Positions 1 through 10,400 of a stretch of DNA of 64,000 nucleotides are shown piece after piece; within the stretch, counting starts at the first letter, position 1; every line of letters starts with the position of its first letter. The DNA comes from Manduca sexta (Eukaryota; Arthropoda; Insecta; Lepidoptera; Sphingidae): positions 13,250,727-13,314,726 of the forward strand of contig NC_051123.1 of assembly GCF_014839805.1 (NCBI RefSeq), in the 5' to 3' direction. The translations under genes and the position numbers were made by a program. The notes under the pieces were generated by a model. It did no database searches and was not told the origin of the DNA. It saw nothing but the letters and a program-made list of their open reading frames with translations.

Positions 1-39
1 AACGCTTATGATTATTTACAGGTTTAAGATGTTAGATAC

Positions 40-214
40 CGATATATCCCTATTGAGTTGGAACAATCCCTTCCATTTAAGTGCTTCCAGCTTCCTGCAG
101 CATTCGTCGCGGTCTCCGAACGCGACGGCTGCGATCTCGAAGATGTCCATCAGGTACTCCTTGCCCTGCACCAGTTTGCCGATAGTCCGGTTCCATTGGA
201 TGTTGAAGTCATTT
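40..214 (-). CDS. ODA-docking-like gene, visible exon 5 (most 3' in window)
   Basis: 175 bp: one base completing the Arg codon split from the previous exon, then 58 codons. The acceptor is GCAAAG at 215-220 and the donor is GTATCT at 34-39. The exon encodes NDFNIQWNRTIGKLVQGKEY and then LMDIFEIAAVAFGDRDECCR and KLEALKW. This is the 'GK..LMD.IE.A..AYD.RD' type of block that follows the coiled core in docking-complex proteins. It ends in phase 0, and the next exon lies outside the window. Confidence 0.65.
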
Positions 215-1840
215 CTTTGCAACGTGGAAATTTAAAATTATTTATAATCCTTAGGCAAGAATATGAAGGCGCTAGATGGTTACCTACAAAACTAGTGGTG
301 ATAAACCATACTAGCTAATGTAGATAATATAAAAATGGTTACCTTTCAACGAGGAGCCTATGTATCTCCTCTCTCAACTTCTTGTTGTCCGAGTTGACAA
401 GGCAAAACCGCTTGGTGGCGAGATCTAACCGGTTCTCCATACGGCGGAGACGATTAGCAGCGTTTTCTATCATAGCTAATTCCTAAATTCAGAATAACAA
501 CTTATACCTTGCGTTTTAAATGATATTTCATTAATACAAAAATATACTGCATCTGATGCTAAACGTGATGTAACATGTGATATTGTTGAACAAAGAGAGA
601 TTGGAGCCCTCGACAGTTGGTAGAAGCTGGGCTATGTTATTAGAGACGTACTACATGAATTATCATGGAAGGATTTTCAGCATATTTTTACGGTCATTTA
701 CTAGAATAATTCTACCAATCTATATAATTGTGTTCAAATTTATCATACATCTCCTTCAGTCGGCACTCTCTTTAGCAATTCAACGAGTTGCTTCTGCGCT
801 AAATAGTTGAGGCAGTCCAGCTCGGCTTGCTGCGCCTTCTCATCTCTCAGCACCGACTCTAGATGCTCGTACTCCACTATGCACTTGCGCGTGCCATCCT
901 TCACGAGGTTGTCGCGGAACGCGTGCTGGCCTTTGCTCGCGAGCTGAATATTTTTTTATAAGTAACATTTTGTTTTAATTAATACTGGTATCCATTGGCC
1001 TTGGATCCTGAAGTATGTAAATAGGTCTATATAGACCCTATTAATTATGTAACCTAAATGATAACAAATTATAATAACTCTGGCAACTTTTAAAAGATTT
1101 AAAATATTATTTTTAATGTGGCATGTCTTTATTCTACTAACATTGATACAGAGCAGCGTCTCCTTGAGTTCGTTGGCGAGGATGCCCAGCTGCTTCTCCT
1201 GCGGCGCCAGCTGCGGGATGCCGCCGGCGCGTTTCTCCACGCTGCACATCGGTGCCAGCTTTTGGAACTAGCTCGTACAACAAATACATTTCATAGTTGT
1301 AGTAAATTTACTTCTATATCATATTTAGAGGAAATTAAAACGGTTTTGTTTAGATTTTTCGCTTTCTGAATGTTGTAGCTTTATTACTTAAGCTTGTAAA
1401 TTACAGAATGAACTAAGCAAGTGCACCAGCAATTCAAACGGCTATTAGTGATATTTACCGCGTGATCTAGCAGAGGGCTAACCTTTGTCGGCCAATCCCA
1501 AACAAGTCAATTGTTTTACCCGAGAAATAGCATTTGAAAGACCACATTAAGCTCAAGAATGATACTAAGGAATCAATTATAGCTGGGTATGAAAGATTTA
1601 TTTAATTAGTTTCCCAATATCTTCTTCTTGACAAGAGAATCAAATGCGTAACCTCTGAATCAGTGCAAATAGGAAAGCATGGGACGAAGAGATATAAACT
1701 TATTAGTTTTTTGTAAATGTTATAATGACAGATATAAAAAATATTAGATGTCTGAAAATAATTATTGACCTTACCGTTCGCTGAACATTGCTGAGTTCAG
1801 CCTCAGGGTCCACAACCTTCTGCTCCACTTGAGTCGGCAT
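40..1840 (-). CDS. Coiled-coil protein, outer dynein arm docking complex family (CCDC63/CCDC114-like), 5' part
   Basis: Gene-level entry. Exons in transcript order are 1840-1775, 1258-1142, 943-749, 482-343 and 214-40; the gene continues beyond the left edge. All visible joins keep one frame and use GT/AG sites. The product is charged and helical throughout. The segment MIENAANRLRRMENRLDLAT followed by NSDNKKLREEIHRLLVER has the shape of the conserved core of outer-dynein-arm docking proteins: a 'NRLRxMENRLD' stretch, then 'N.KLREEI..L..ER'. Known family members anchor outer dynein arms to axonemal doublets, so expression would be expected in sperm and ciliated sensory neurons. The region between exons 1 and 2 looks shorter than in typical members, so an exon may be missing or not recognised. 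The family is assigned from pattern memory only; another axonemal coiled-coil protein is possible. Confidence 0.55.
343..482 (-). CDS. ODA-docking-like gene, visible exon 4
   Basis: 140 bp (46 codons plus 2 bases), acceptor TTTAG at 483-487, donor GTAACC at 337-342. It carries the most diagnostic stretch of the gene, with MENRLDLATKRF followed by NKKLREEIHRLLVER. The split codon AG|A joins exactly to the next exon, giving VER-NDF. Confidence 0.7.
749..943 (-). CDS. ODA-docking-like gene, visible exon 3
   Basis: 195 bp, 65 codons, phase 0 at both ends. The acceptor is ATTCAG at 944-949 and the donor GTATGA at 743-748. It encodes an uninterrupted helical segment beginning LASKGQHAFRDNLVKDGTRK and ending LVELLKRVPTEGD. 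It is strongly GC-richer than the surrounding introns, as the other exons here are. A weaker internal donor (GTGCCG) would shorten it, but the chosen donor matches the phase of the next exon. Confidence 0.65.
1142..1258 (-). CDS. ODA-docking-like gene, visible exon 2
   Basis: 117 bp, 39 codons, phase 0 at both ends. The acceptor is CAAAAG just right of 1258 and the donor GTTAGT just left of 1142. It encodes LAPMCSVEKRAGGIPQLAPQ and then EKQLGILANELKETLLCIN. The second half is helical and runs smoothly into exon 3. The proline- and glycine-containing first half is unusual for this family. Confidence 0.55.
1775..1840 (-). CDS. ODA-docking-like gene, probable first coding exon
   Basis: Begins at ATG 1840-1838 and runs 22 codons, MPTQVEQKVVDPEAELSNVQ plus RT, to a strong donor GTAAGG. 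'DPEAEL' followed by an L/V-Q pair resembles the N-terminus of docking-complex proteins. An acceptor-like TTTTTAG lies 11 bases upstream of the ATG, so the 5' UTR is probably spliced. Direct joining to exon 2 keeps frame but would skip the helical stretch expected next in the family. Confidence 0.5.
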
Positions 1841-2091
1841 GTTAAAGATAACTAAAAATAAACAAATAAAATATTTGTGTATACAACTATTCTTCAATAT
1901 TCATGAAATTTTATGACAAATCTGTTTGAGATTGTTTTGTTTGAACATTGCATCTTCTTTTTAAAAAATAATATTGAAAGAGTATTTATGATATGCACAC
2001 TTTTTAAGGACAAGACTTTTTAAGACTTTTTTTCTTTAAGGACAGAATATCTGCCTTCTTGGCGAGACATGCTGAAGCTGGCGTAGGGGCA

Positions 2092-2160
2092 TTACAGCAA
2101 CATTTCTGAAACTCCAAGCTCTAAATGCAAGTTGATAATTTGCCGGTACTCTTTCTGTGC
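2092..2160 (-). pseudogene. Exon-like coiled-coil relic
   Basis: A good acceptor (ATTTTAG) precedes a frame reading AQKEYRQIINLHLELGVSEM followed by LL and a stop. It resembles a coiled-coil exon of the neighbouring docking-like gene. However, it lies upstream of that gene's probable start codon and does not join to it in frame. It may be a misplaced, decayed or untranslated exon, or chance. Confidence 0.25.
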
Positions 2161-2340
2161 CTAAAATTAATATTTATGGTGGGATGTTGATCGGAATTGG
2201 TTTTTTTCCATACAGAGTTAAATAACGAGATTTTATAAGTTTGTCTTAATTAACTGTCTACTTAATTTAAGGCATTCTATAAAGGTTTTGTTAACAGCAA
2301 GAGGACCTCTTGGGTGGCGCTCGACTCTATGTGAATTTCA

Positions 2341-2800
2341 GTATAAAAACATAATAGCTTTTGCTTGCGTTTCGGCTAGCGTGAAAGTTTTCTGGGATGA
2401 ACATTCCCTCAGGATAAAAATTAGGCTATAGCACCCAGAATTAATGTAGCTTCCTATTAGTAACATAAATTCAAACTCGGTTTAGTAGTTTAGACAAACA
2501 AAAGCCTTTATATATAAGTAAAGATTCCATAAGTATTATTGTTCGTTTCGCCAGCCGAGTGCCGTCGTTTTACTCCGTACGCTGTATGACCAAAGATGGA
2601 CGTGCACAAAACAAATGTATTTATTTATTTATTTACTAGCTTCCGCCCGCAGCTTCGCCCGAGTGGATTTTGGACTTCAAAAATGGAGCCAGTCGCGAAC
2701 GTTCGAGAATGTTCGTTTTACGAAGCTACTCGCTAGGTGATTCGCTAGCCTCTAGGTGCCAAGCAAGCCGCCTGCCTGTGCGTTCGCGACCTTATATATA
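2341..2800. repeat. Degenerate dispersed repeat fragments
   Basis: 2350-2530 resembles the lepidopteran tail type 'GGATAAAA..TAGGCTATAG...TTAATGTAGCTTCC...TAGTAGTTT.GACAAACA'. From 2637 a second fragment begins CTAGCTTCCGCCCGCAGCTTC, the reverse of the '...GCGGGCGGAAGCTAG' end shared by Helitron-like elements. No coding capacity is left. Confidence 0.4.
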
Positions 2801-3164
2801 TATACAAAAATAATCCTTATAGTATGATTCAGTATTCACGCATGATGGCTTATTATTAGCGTATTACATGTATAACTTTGGTGTTTCTATACCGATTTCT
2901 ATGATTCTTTTTATGGAATATTTAATAATGTTAACTTTTTTAATTAGGGATTACTGAGAGTGTTATAAACGTAAGAGTAGACAAATATAATGAGAAAGCT
3001 TCGAACTGCTAAGCTATCGGGAGTTACACGTGTTATTGTGAGTCAACCATAAAAGATAGACATATGCTGTCGTGGGATATTTTTTACATAATTTTAAGGA
3101 GAACAATTCCGTCATACATGATTTCTGTGTAGCTGTAAACATTAAGGTTGCACACGCGACGGAA

Positions 3165-3480
3165 GCTTAAAAAATGGAGTAACTTCTCCCGTTTTCCCAA
3201 CATTTCCCTTCACTGCTCTGCTCCTATTAATTGTAGCGTGATGAAAAGTATGCTATAACCAGCACAGGAGTATGGAAAATAATTGTACCAAGTTTCGTTA
3301 AAATCCGTCGAGTAGTTTTTGTTTCTATAACGGTTATACAGACAGACAGACAGACAAAAATTATACTAATTGCATTTTTGGCATCAGTATCGATACCTAA
3401 TCACCCCCTGATAGTTATTTTGGAAATATATTTCATGTACAGAATTGACCTCTCTACAGATTTATTATAAGTATAGAAGA
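3165..3480 (+). mobile_element. LINE 3' end remnant with GACA run
   Basis: Contains 'AAAAATGGAGTAACTTCTCC', 'CCAAGTTTCGTTAAAATCCG', a (GACA)n run near 3342-3356 and a trailing 'CACCCCCTGATAGTT' tail. I recognise this combination as a widespread lepidopteran non-LTR element 3' end, probably RTE-like. It has no ORF. The RTE assignment is from memory and not certain. Confidence 0.5.
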
Positions 3481-4934
3481 AGATTAGGTTTTCCAGCAAA
3501 CTTAACACTACGATTACAATAATTTAAATATAACTTATAGCTATAATGTAAGCCAAATGAAACAACACAAATAAAATTCATTCTTTATTTAATTCCACAA
3601 ACAAATTATTCATAACGTAAGTATCTAGTCATGATTTAGATCTTATAAATTAATATTAAGTACATACGGGTGCGTTAAGTACAGATGCACTAAACTATTA
3701 CTATTCTGCTATCGTAACAATAATGTACTGCAAAATTGTCATTAGGAAATTAACCCTCTACATTATTTACTGAAGGGCGCTTTCCGCATGACCTTCTGCA
3801 GTTATTGCGTTCATTGTTGCGATAGCAGTGTCACAGAATCGATATATGACAGTATTCGATTGTAAGTTTTATTCGAATTAAAATGGTACACGACGTTGGT
3901 CCTTCAAACCAGATAATCTGTCACAAATGATTCAATTCCTTACGTAAATTAATTGACGTTAACATTTAAAATTAATTTAGACTTTATTATATTACTTATG
4001 TTTTTATAATTTTAACTAAAAGTTCACTGCTGAAGATATTGCATTTAAAAAAAATATGGTACTCTCAGAAAGCATAATAACAATTATTTTGAATTTATAT
4101 CAAACGAAATCACTCGTTGTTTTTATTGAAAAAAACGACGAAGTTTACCAAGCATTTTATTTTTTTTATTTAACCGAAAATTTTACACAACGCATTACGG
4201 GCGTAACTTAAAATAGAGAGTTTTTATTTATTTCTCTTTAATCGCAAGTTACACCAAATGTTTCAAATACAAATATCGAGGCTTCATAAAAATATCAATG
4301 CCTTTGAATAAATCAAAAATAATTGTTAATATAAAACGTATTTAATTGTTCCATTTAAAAGATGTTTCAAGAAAGAATTCATTTAAATTAAGTTCATTCA
4401 AAATATGCAATATGCTCAAATAGTTATGTAATAAAAAATGTCACAAGGAAAGTTGAAATATAGACAATTTTTAATTAAAAATATTTAAATTCAAATTAAT
4501 ATTGATCGCAAAAAATTTTCCCCAAAATTTATTTACTGTAATATAATAAATCCTAAAATACTATAAAATAAAAATGGAATGACTGTAAAAATGATTTTCA
4601 TACAAAACATTTGTGCTTAAATAGAAAAGAAAATCTATTTATTAAAATTGCGATATCCTCTATCCAATCGGCCACAGAGCTTTGTATATTATAATTTCAA
4701 TAATTAGTTCAGTCTTAATAATAAATTAACCGTACAAATGAACATTTAACGTCTTTTATTTGACAAAATTCGAGAAAATAAATCGATTTGATGTGCATTA
4801 TAGTTAGCAATTTTCGAAAAATATTCAAAATGGTATTCTCTTTTGGCTCTTGACCATTTACTATATTATAATAATAAGAGGTAAACGTGCCGACTAAAAT
4901 ACTAATTATGCAAGACAAACATATTAAAGCATAT

Positions 4935-5695
4935 TCTATTAATCGATAAGTATGCCGATTATCGATAACAATGGTGACTTATCGATAAAATACGAATCTA
5001 AAGTGAAAGAAATAGTTTCTTCACAGATAATTAACTGTTTTTTAAGTTAAAATTGCTGATTTGCAATGAATTGGCACGGTTTGAAGTTATATTTTTTCAG
5101 ACTGAAATTTTAGTTTTGGGATTTTTTTAGACATAGCCGAACTAGATAAGCAACAATTGCTGTTTAACTTGTATATTATCTGTCCTATTATAGGTTCATT
5201 ACTACCGAAATGAGGATAAAAACTACAAAATAAAATCTTGATATTTTAGCTTAAGCTTATTGCACATTGTAGAGAAGTTTAATGTGAGCAAATATAACAT
5301 TTGAGCATTCTCTGCTGTTATAACTTATTTTATATAAATATAGCATAGAAAAATTGTAATTACATATCGAGAAAAATATTTGCCTGTTTTGCACAATTAT
5401 CGCAATTTTTACAATCTGAATATCGACTACGTCGCAAATATATTATTATTAAATTATTAAATTGAATATAAATTAAAATTACGAAATTCATCAAGTTAAA
5501 ATTAAAACAGAAAAATCAATTATCGAATTGGTGCAAATCTATTTTAAATACAAAAGAATTTGATTGCATGCAAAATATCGATGACAATTAATGAAAATAA
5601 TCGATAGTGTGTAATCAATTATCGATATTAAAATACGTGAATCCGTGTCATCTCGATAAAATATCTACAAAATTGTATCGATATTATTGAAACTA
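4935..5695. promoter_or_regulatory. Cluster of ATCGAT / CGATA motifs
   Basis: Seven ATCGAT palindromes occur in about 760 bp: three at roughly 4943-4988 and four between about 5578 and 5685. Several extend to TTATCGATAA or TATCGATA-like forms. In Drosophila, TATCGATA is the DREF site and CGATA the BEAF-32 core. The stretch lies between the 3' end of the BicDR gene and the start of the docking-like gene, a plausible boundary or promoter position. AT richness raises the chance expectation. Confidence 0.25.
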
Positions 5696-6011
5696 TTTAT
5701 ACTTATGTAAATAAATAAATTGACTTTATGTAAAGGCACTCACAAGGCCAGGTACTTTTAAGGCACGGTACATATTCTAATTTATTGCAAAACAATTTCT
5801 CCGCCTTAAGTGTATAACTAAACTGTAATTATTCTAAAAATTCTGCAGATCATGTCCGATACGCGTTTTAACTTTTTTTAATGTTAATAATATGGCTATT
5901 CTGAAAAAAAAATGATCTTTTTAAAATAATGGTATGTTTAAGGAGGCATTCGCGCTGACAGTTCATAGATAACTTAAGGTTAGCGATAAATTGATTTCTC
6001 ATCCAGTTAGT

Positions 6012-6325
6012 TTTTTTTTATTGCTGTGAATGACGAGACGAGCTTACCGTTCGTCTGATGGTAAGCGATACGATCCATAAACAATAGAAACACCATCCAA
6101 CACCATGAATTACAAAAGTATTGTTTGGTATTCCACTGCGCTCGTCATCCTGTGACGTGAGATGTTAAGTCTTATTTCTGGACACTAAGTTACACTGGCT
6201 ACGATGTTCTTCAAACGGGAACACAAAAATGACTACACACTGTTGCTTGGCGGCAGAAATAGACATTGCGGTGTTACATACCCAGGTGGACTCTCACATA
6301 TGAGAGGTCTACCGCCAGTAGTTAG
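6012..6325 (+). repeat. Dispersed repeat family A, copy 1
   Basis: Shares 'GACGAGACGAGCTT.CCGTTCG', 'TATTCCACTGCGCTCG', 'GGCGGCAGAAATAGACATT' and 'CTCTCACATATGAGAG..CTACC.CCAGTA' with copies at 22498-22785, 33280-33565 and 44830-45092. Same orientation in all four. It looks like a non-LTR element or SINE tail and is noncoding; ORFs over the copies are shadows. Confidence 0.6.
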
Positions 6326-6587
6326 TAATTTTAACAAAATCTTAAGACATACCTTTCGATAATTTGGTAAGTAATTTAAAATGTTGCAATTTGAAAATAT
6401 GCCTTTTTATGGAGTTCGATTTATCACCTATAAATTTTCTACAACCCATCAGCGCTCACTAAATTACACTAAACCTACATTAAGTGCACCAAATATTTCA
6501 CTTCAAGTGTACATTAACCTTATTGTGTAATCTTCGTGTTAAATCGTGTTATTTACATACGTGAAGCGGTTTGTTAGTAACGTTTCA

Positions 6588-7142
6588 AAATGGCTGACGC
6601 AAGATGGCGGTTAGATAAAATGGACGATTGTTATCGACTTAATTCTTGAACGAAATGTATTTATTTTAAAGATGGATTTTTATATGTGGATTTAATGGTT
6701 AAGCAAAATTATATTTTCGTATTCGAATTCAAAATTCATTTAACTTACTGATATATTAGTACAATTTATTTTTACTTTACTGTAGGTTAAATTATGTTTT
6801 ATTTGTTGTTACTATTAATATTGAACTTTCAACTTATTTTTATTTATAAACGAATTTATTAAGTTTTCGGTCGGTGCAAATCTATCGTTCGTGCAAATTG
6901 TAATCAACACATCTTAGATCTGTTGTGCCAAGCGCCCATCAGCCATTTACGGACAGTGCATAACTATACAAGCGTGAAATAACGTTTAAAATTAAAACAA
7001 CATTATTTATCAACATTCTAACCATAAAACTAGCTATCACTGTTACTGTGTATACATCGCACGGCTTCAAAAACACTATCAGAACACACCCTAAGGCGCT
7101 TAGTATACTAAACGCGTCCGTTGAATACAAGATGGCGGACAT
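6588..7142 (+). promoter_or_regulatory. AAGATGGCGG sites (YY1/Pho-like)
   Basis: AAGATGGCGG appears at about 6602 and about 7132, with AAAATGGCTGACGC just before the first. The core GCCAT is the binding core of YY1/Pleiohomeotic proteins. The second site lies about 150 bp beyond the BicDR stop codon, probably in its 3' UTR. A third identical decamer is at about 42719. The function is inferred only. Confidence 0.2.
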
Positions 7143-7285
7143 CAGAATGAAGTTCGCCATGTTTGTTTTGTACAAAAGTGTTACAATTGACGTGAATATA
7201 GCCGTGAGATTATCTTGTTTGATGAAAGTGAAGTATATTATTGTTTTTATGGCTTGATAGAGGCTGGGGAGTAGGGCGCAGCAGA

Positions 7286-7414
7286 TCACCGGTGAAAAAA
7301 TCCGAGGATCCTGGAGGTGCGCGTGGGCGGCGGCTGTTCCGGCAGCTTCCTGCGCTTCTCCTGCGTCGTCAGCTTGTGCTTCATCTGCTCGTCGATCAGC
7401 TCTTGCATGTCCAT
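7286..7414 (-). CDS. BicDR: BicDR last coding exon
   Basis: 129 bp including TGA at 7288-7286, acceptor TTGCAG right of 7414. It encodes MDMQELIDEQMKHKLTTQEK, a basic proline-containing linker (LPEQPPPTR) and the tail TSRILGFFHR. The aromatic basic end resembles the C-terminal end of vertebrate BICDR proteins. AATAAA-type signals on the minus strand occur near 6830-6862, so the 3' UTR may be about 430 bp. Confidence 0.8.
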   Translation of the reverse strand: MDMQELIDEQMKHKLTTQEKRRKLPEQPPPTRTSRILGFFHR

Positions 7415-10400
7415 CTGCAAGTATTTCATTAGAATTATTCGGAATTGCTTTTAGTATTTTTATTTCGGAAAAAAGTTAATACACCAAGGAAATAAATCAA
7501 TATAATTACAATTAAAATGTTTTATAGACAATAATTCTAATTAGGGAGAGACTAAAGTGTCTGTTACGCCTACTGGTTCTTTGGATACAGATCGCTAATT
7601 ATTTTGATTACATATTAACTGCTAGATCTCTCCAAGACATTTTGACAATGGACATTGGACTGAATAAAGTTCCAATCCAGGTTCTGGACTGGTACCCACC
7701 TGCCACTGCTCCAACTGCTGTCCAAGGTCCACCTTCTGGCGCACAGCTTCGTACAACTGGCTGTTGGCTTGCATCAACTCTACTCTAGTCTTTGCCAGGG
7801 CCACCTGGAAAAAGAAAACACGTGATTAGATATGCAAGTGAAGTATATTGTTTTTAGTTAAGAAATTAATTCGTTTGGAGAAATAAAAAAATCTAGACTC
7901 AATCATTAGACCAGTTCGCTCGAAATAGTTCCATTATTATGACGTTCTAGGAAATGGTTATGAGTTATGACTTACACTATATTACTTATAATTCATTTGT
8001 TGTCAGATTTAGCGATTGTAAAGTTTTACAAATAATGTTGTACACCTGTAAAGGTTTATCACCTAGTATAACTAGTAAGTAGTATAACACCTAGTTAGTT
8101 ATAAGCTTATAGTGGTAAACCGATAGTGCAACTATTGAATAAATAAATATAGGAGTCCACATACTATTTACGCCTAAATTAGATTAGCTGTACGTACCTC
8201 AGCAGCCTTTTTCCTTTCGATGGCCTCGTCGCGCTCCTGCCTGGCGCGCGTCACCGCCTCGTCGTTCTGGAGGCTGTTGTAGTTCGCGTCGTTCAGCAAC
8301 TTGTCGCGCTCCTCCGCCGCGGCACGCAACTCCACCTCCGCTACTGAGAGCTGGAAACAACCGTATTAGGTTAGTGAAATATTCGAAAAAAATTTAAAAG
8401 CTGTCTTATTCGAAATTGTATATGAAAACAGTTTTATAAATTCTTTTCAATCTGATAGAAAAGATGCATAATGACGTCATTGCTATTAACGGTCACATGT
8501 GTAAGTGAGACAGCGCTATGTTCCGACTGACTTGTAAATTGTATTCCTTTGACCGGGTACCAATGTATAGAATAATTTTAAATATCAAACACAGATAATA
8601 CAATATTTTTAAAAATGGAATAGTCGTCCTTCATGTTTGTCTCACCTAATGCGTCCAATGTGGCTTTACAAACTATGGACTCATTTCAAAACCGCACAGC
8701 GGTCACTATGTTACCACACCGTAAGCTTGGGAATGGACCTTAATTTCACAGATACGAGGAAATTAGAGTGCGCGCTGCTTTTTTAAGATCCAGCGGCGAT
8801 CTCTCACGGTCCCCTTCCGTGGTAAATGCAATTTCCGTGCCACACAACACTGCGAAGTGAAAACTGTACCTAAATCTGACTACACACGAATTTATAGTAG
8901 TCGATAATGTGATGAAATTATATCTGAATTGGTATAAATGATACCGTGGTTAGCGACGTTAAATACTGTATCATATGACTGTTATATTTTGCTTTTTAGA
9001 GCTAATAATAATATTAGAAATGCCTTAATATTTGTGTTCTTGATGGAGAGCTCAAGATTATTGACAATTTTTATAATAAAAAAATTTTAAGAAGGAGGAA
9101 AATGAGCCTTGCTTGAATGTTAGCGCTTCTTATTAACCAACTTCAAAACAGAGGAATTTTCAAAATGTGGTTTTGAATAAACGCTTATAAATCCCTTCGG
9201 AAATTAAATTTTGATCTGTTTTTCGATTTTCCTTGTATTTATCAAACTCAAAAGTAACGAACAGAGACTACACTTTGCCGATTCGTTAAAAAATAATGGG
9301 AACATGTAATAGAGCCCACATTAAACTAAGTGCGTATAAAGTGACATTATGGCGTATCGAATGGTAAATCGATTTGAATGTCGTTTGTATGATACTGCAT
9401 AATAACTGGTGCGAATTAGACGGATTACGTCAATTTAAACTATAAACCACAACATCTGTTGCCATATTTTACATTATAATAATATCAACCCTATATATAC
9501 TGTCCCACTGCTGGGCACGTGTCTCTACTACTGAGAGGAGTTAGGCCTCAGTCCACCGCGCTAGCCTAGTATGGATTGGTAGACTTCACACACCCTTAAA
9601 ATTCCTATAGAGAACTTTTCAGGTGTGCAAGTTTCCTCATATTTGATATTTCACTTTATAAACTTTTAATTTTTATGAACGTGTTAAACCCAGTGAAAAT
9701 TATTTTACATTTGTTAACATTTTTTTTCCTGACTGTACTGAACATACTGAATTGCATTCTTCTCCTTGAAACATTACATGTTAGGACTCATAATACCTAC
9801 TGACAGACTTCTCATGTCTTTATAATTGGTCGTCTGAAAAATCAAAGTTACAATATCTATCTAGATTTTACAATTCTACAATTATTACAACTTCACTTAG
9901 TTGTTTTTTATTCAGGCACGAAGAGGTGGGGTCTAGATATAATGTTGAGATTGAGAACGAGGACTGTATATTTCTACACATAAACTGCTGCTTGGCGGCA
10001 GAGAAAGACAATACGAAACAATATCAACCAATTTATCAAGTCTTATGTCTTATCAGACTCATCACAACTTCAAACTGTAAATAGGAAGTAACACAATGTA
10101 CTTTTTGTGCGATTCTCGACCTTGAATGCAAACAGTGATCTCAGATAAAAAACGAAAGTGGAGCATCGCATGCCGACGTCTATTCAGCTAATGTGTGGGA
10201 CAGCCTTAATGCATAATTAAACTTTAAAAACTTTAAAATCATTGGAAGAGTTTCACTTTTGAAAAACTAAATGAGGTGATAATTGTGTCGGTTTACACGC
10301 TGTTAGACGAGCAATTTGCTCGCAAATAATCGCCGTGACTGCCTGTAAATGTTAATACTTTTCTTCGAGATAGCATTATCCCATACAAGTATATTAATGC

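Noticed and set aside
6939..7289. 116-codon hydrophobic minus-strand ORF overlapping the BicDR stop in another frame, next to a T6 run (possible -1 frameshift extension)
   Set aside because: It starts with GTG, is AT-biased, and the normal BicDR end (RTSRILGFFHR) already fits the family. No pseudoknot was seen. Most likely 3' UTR noise.
8036..8130. Possible small foldback element (GTTGTAC..GGTTTATCAC and GTGGTAAACC..GTGCAAC)
   Set aside because: The terminal arms match only partly and no target duplication could be read.
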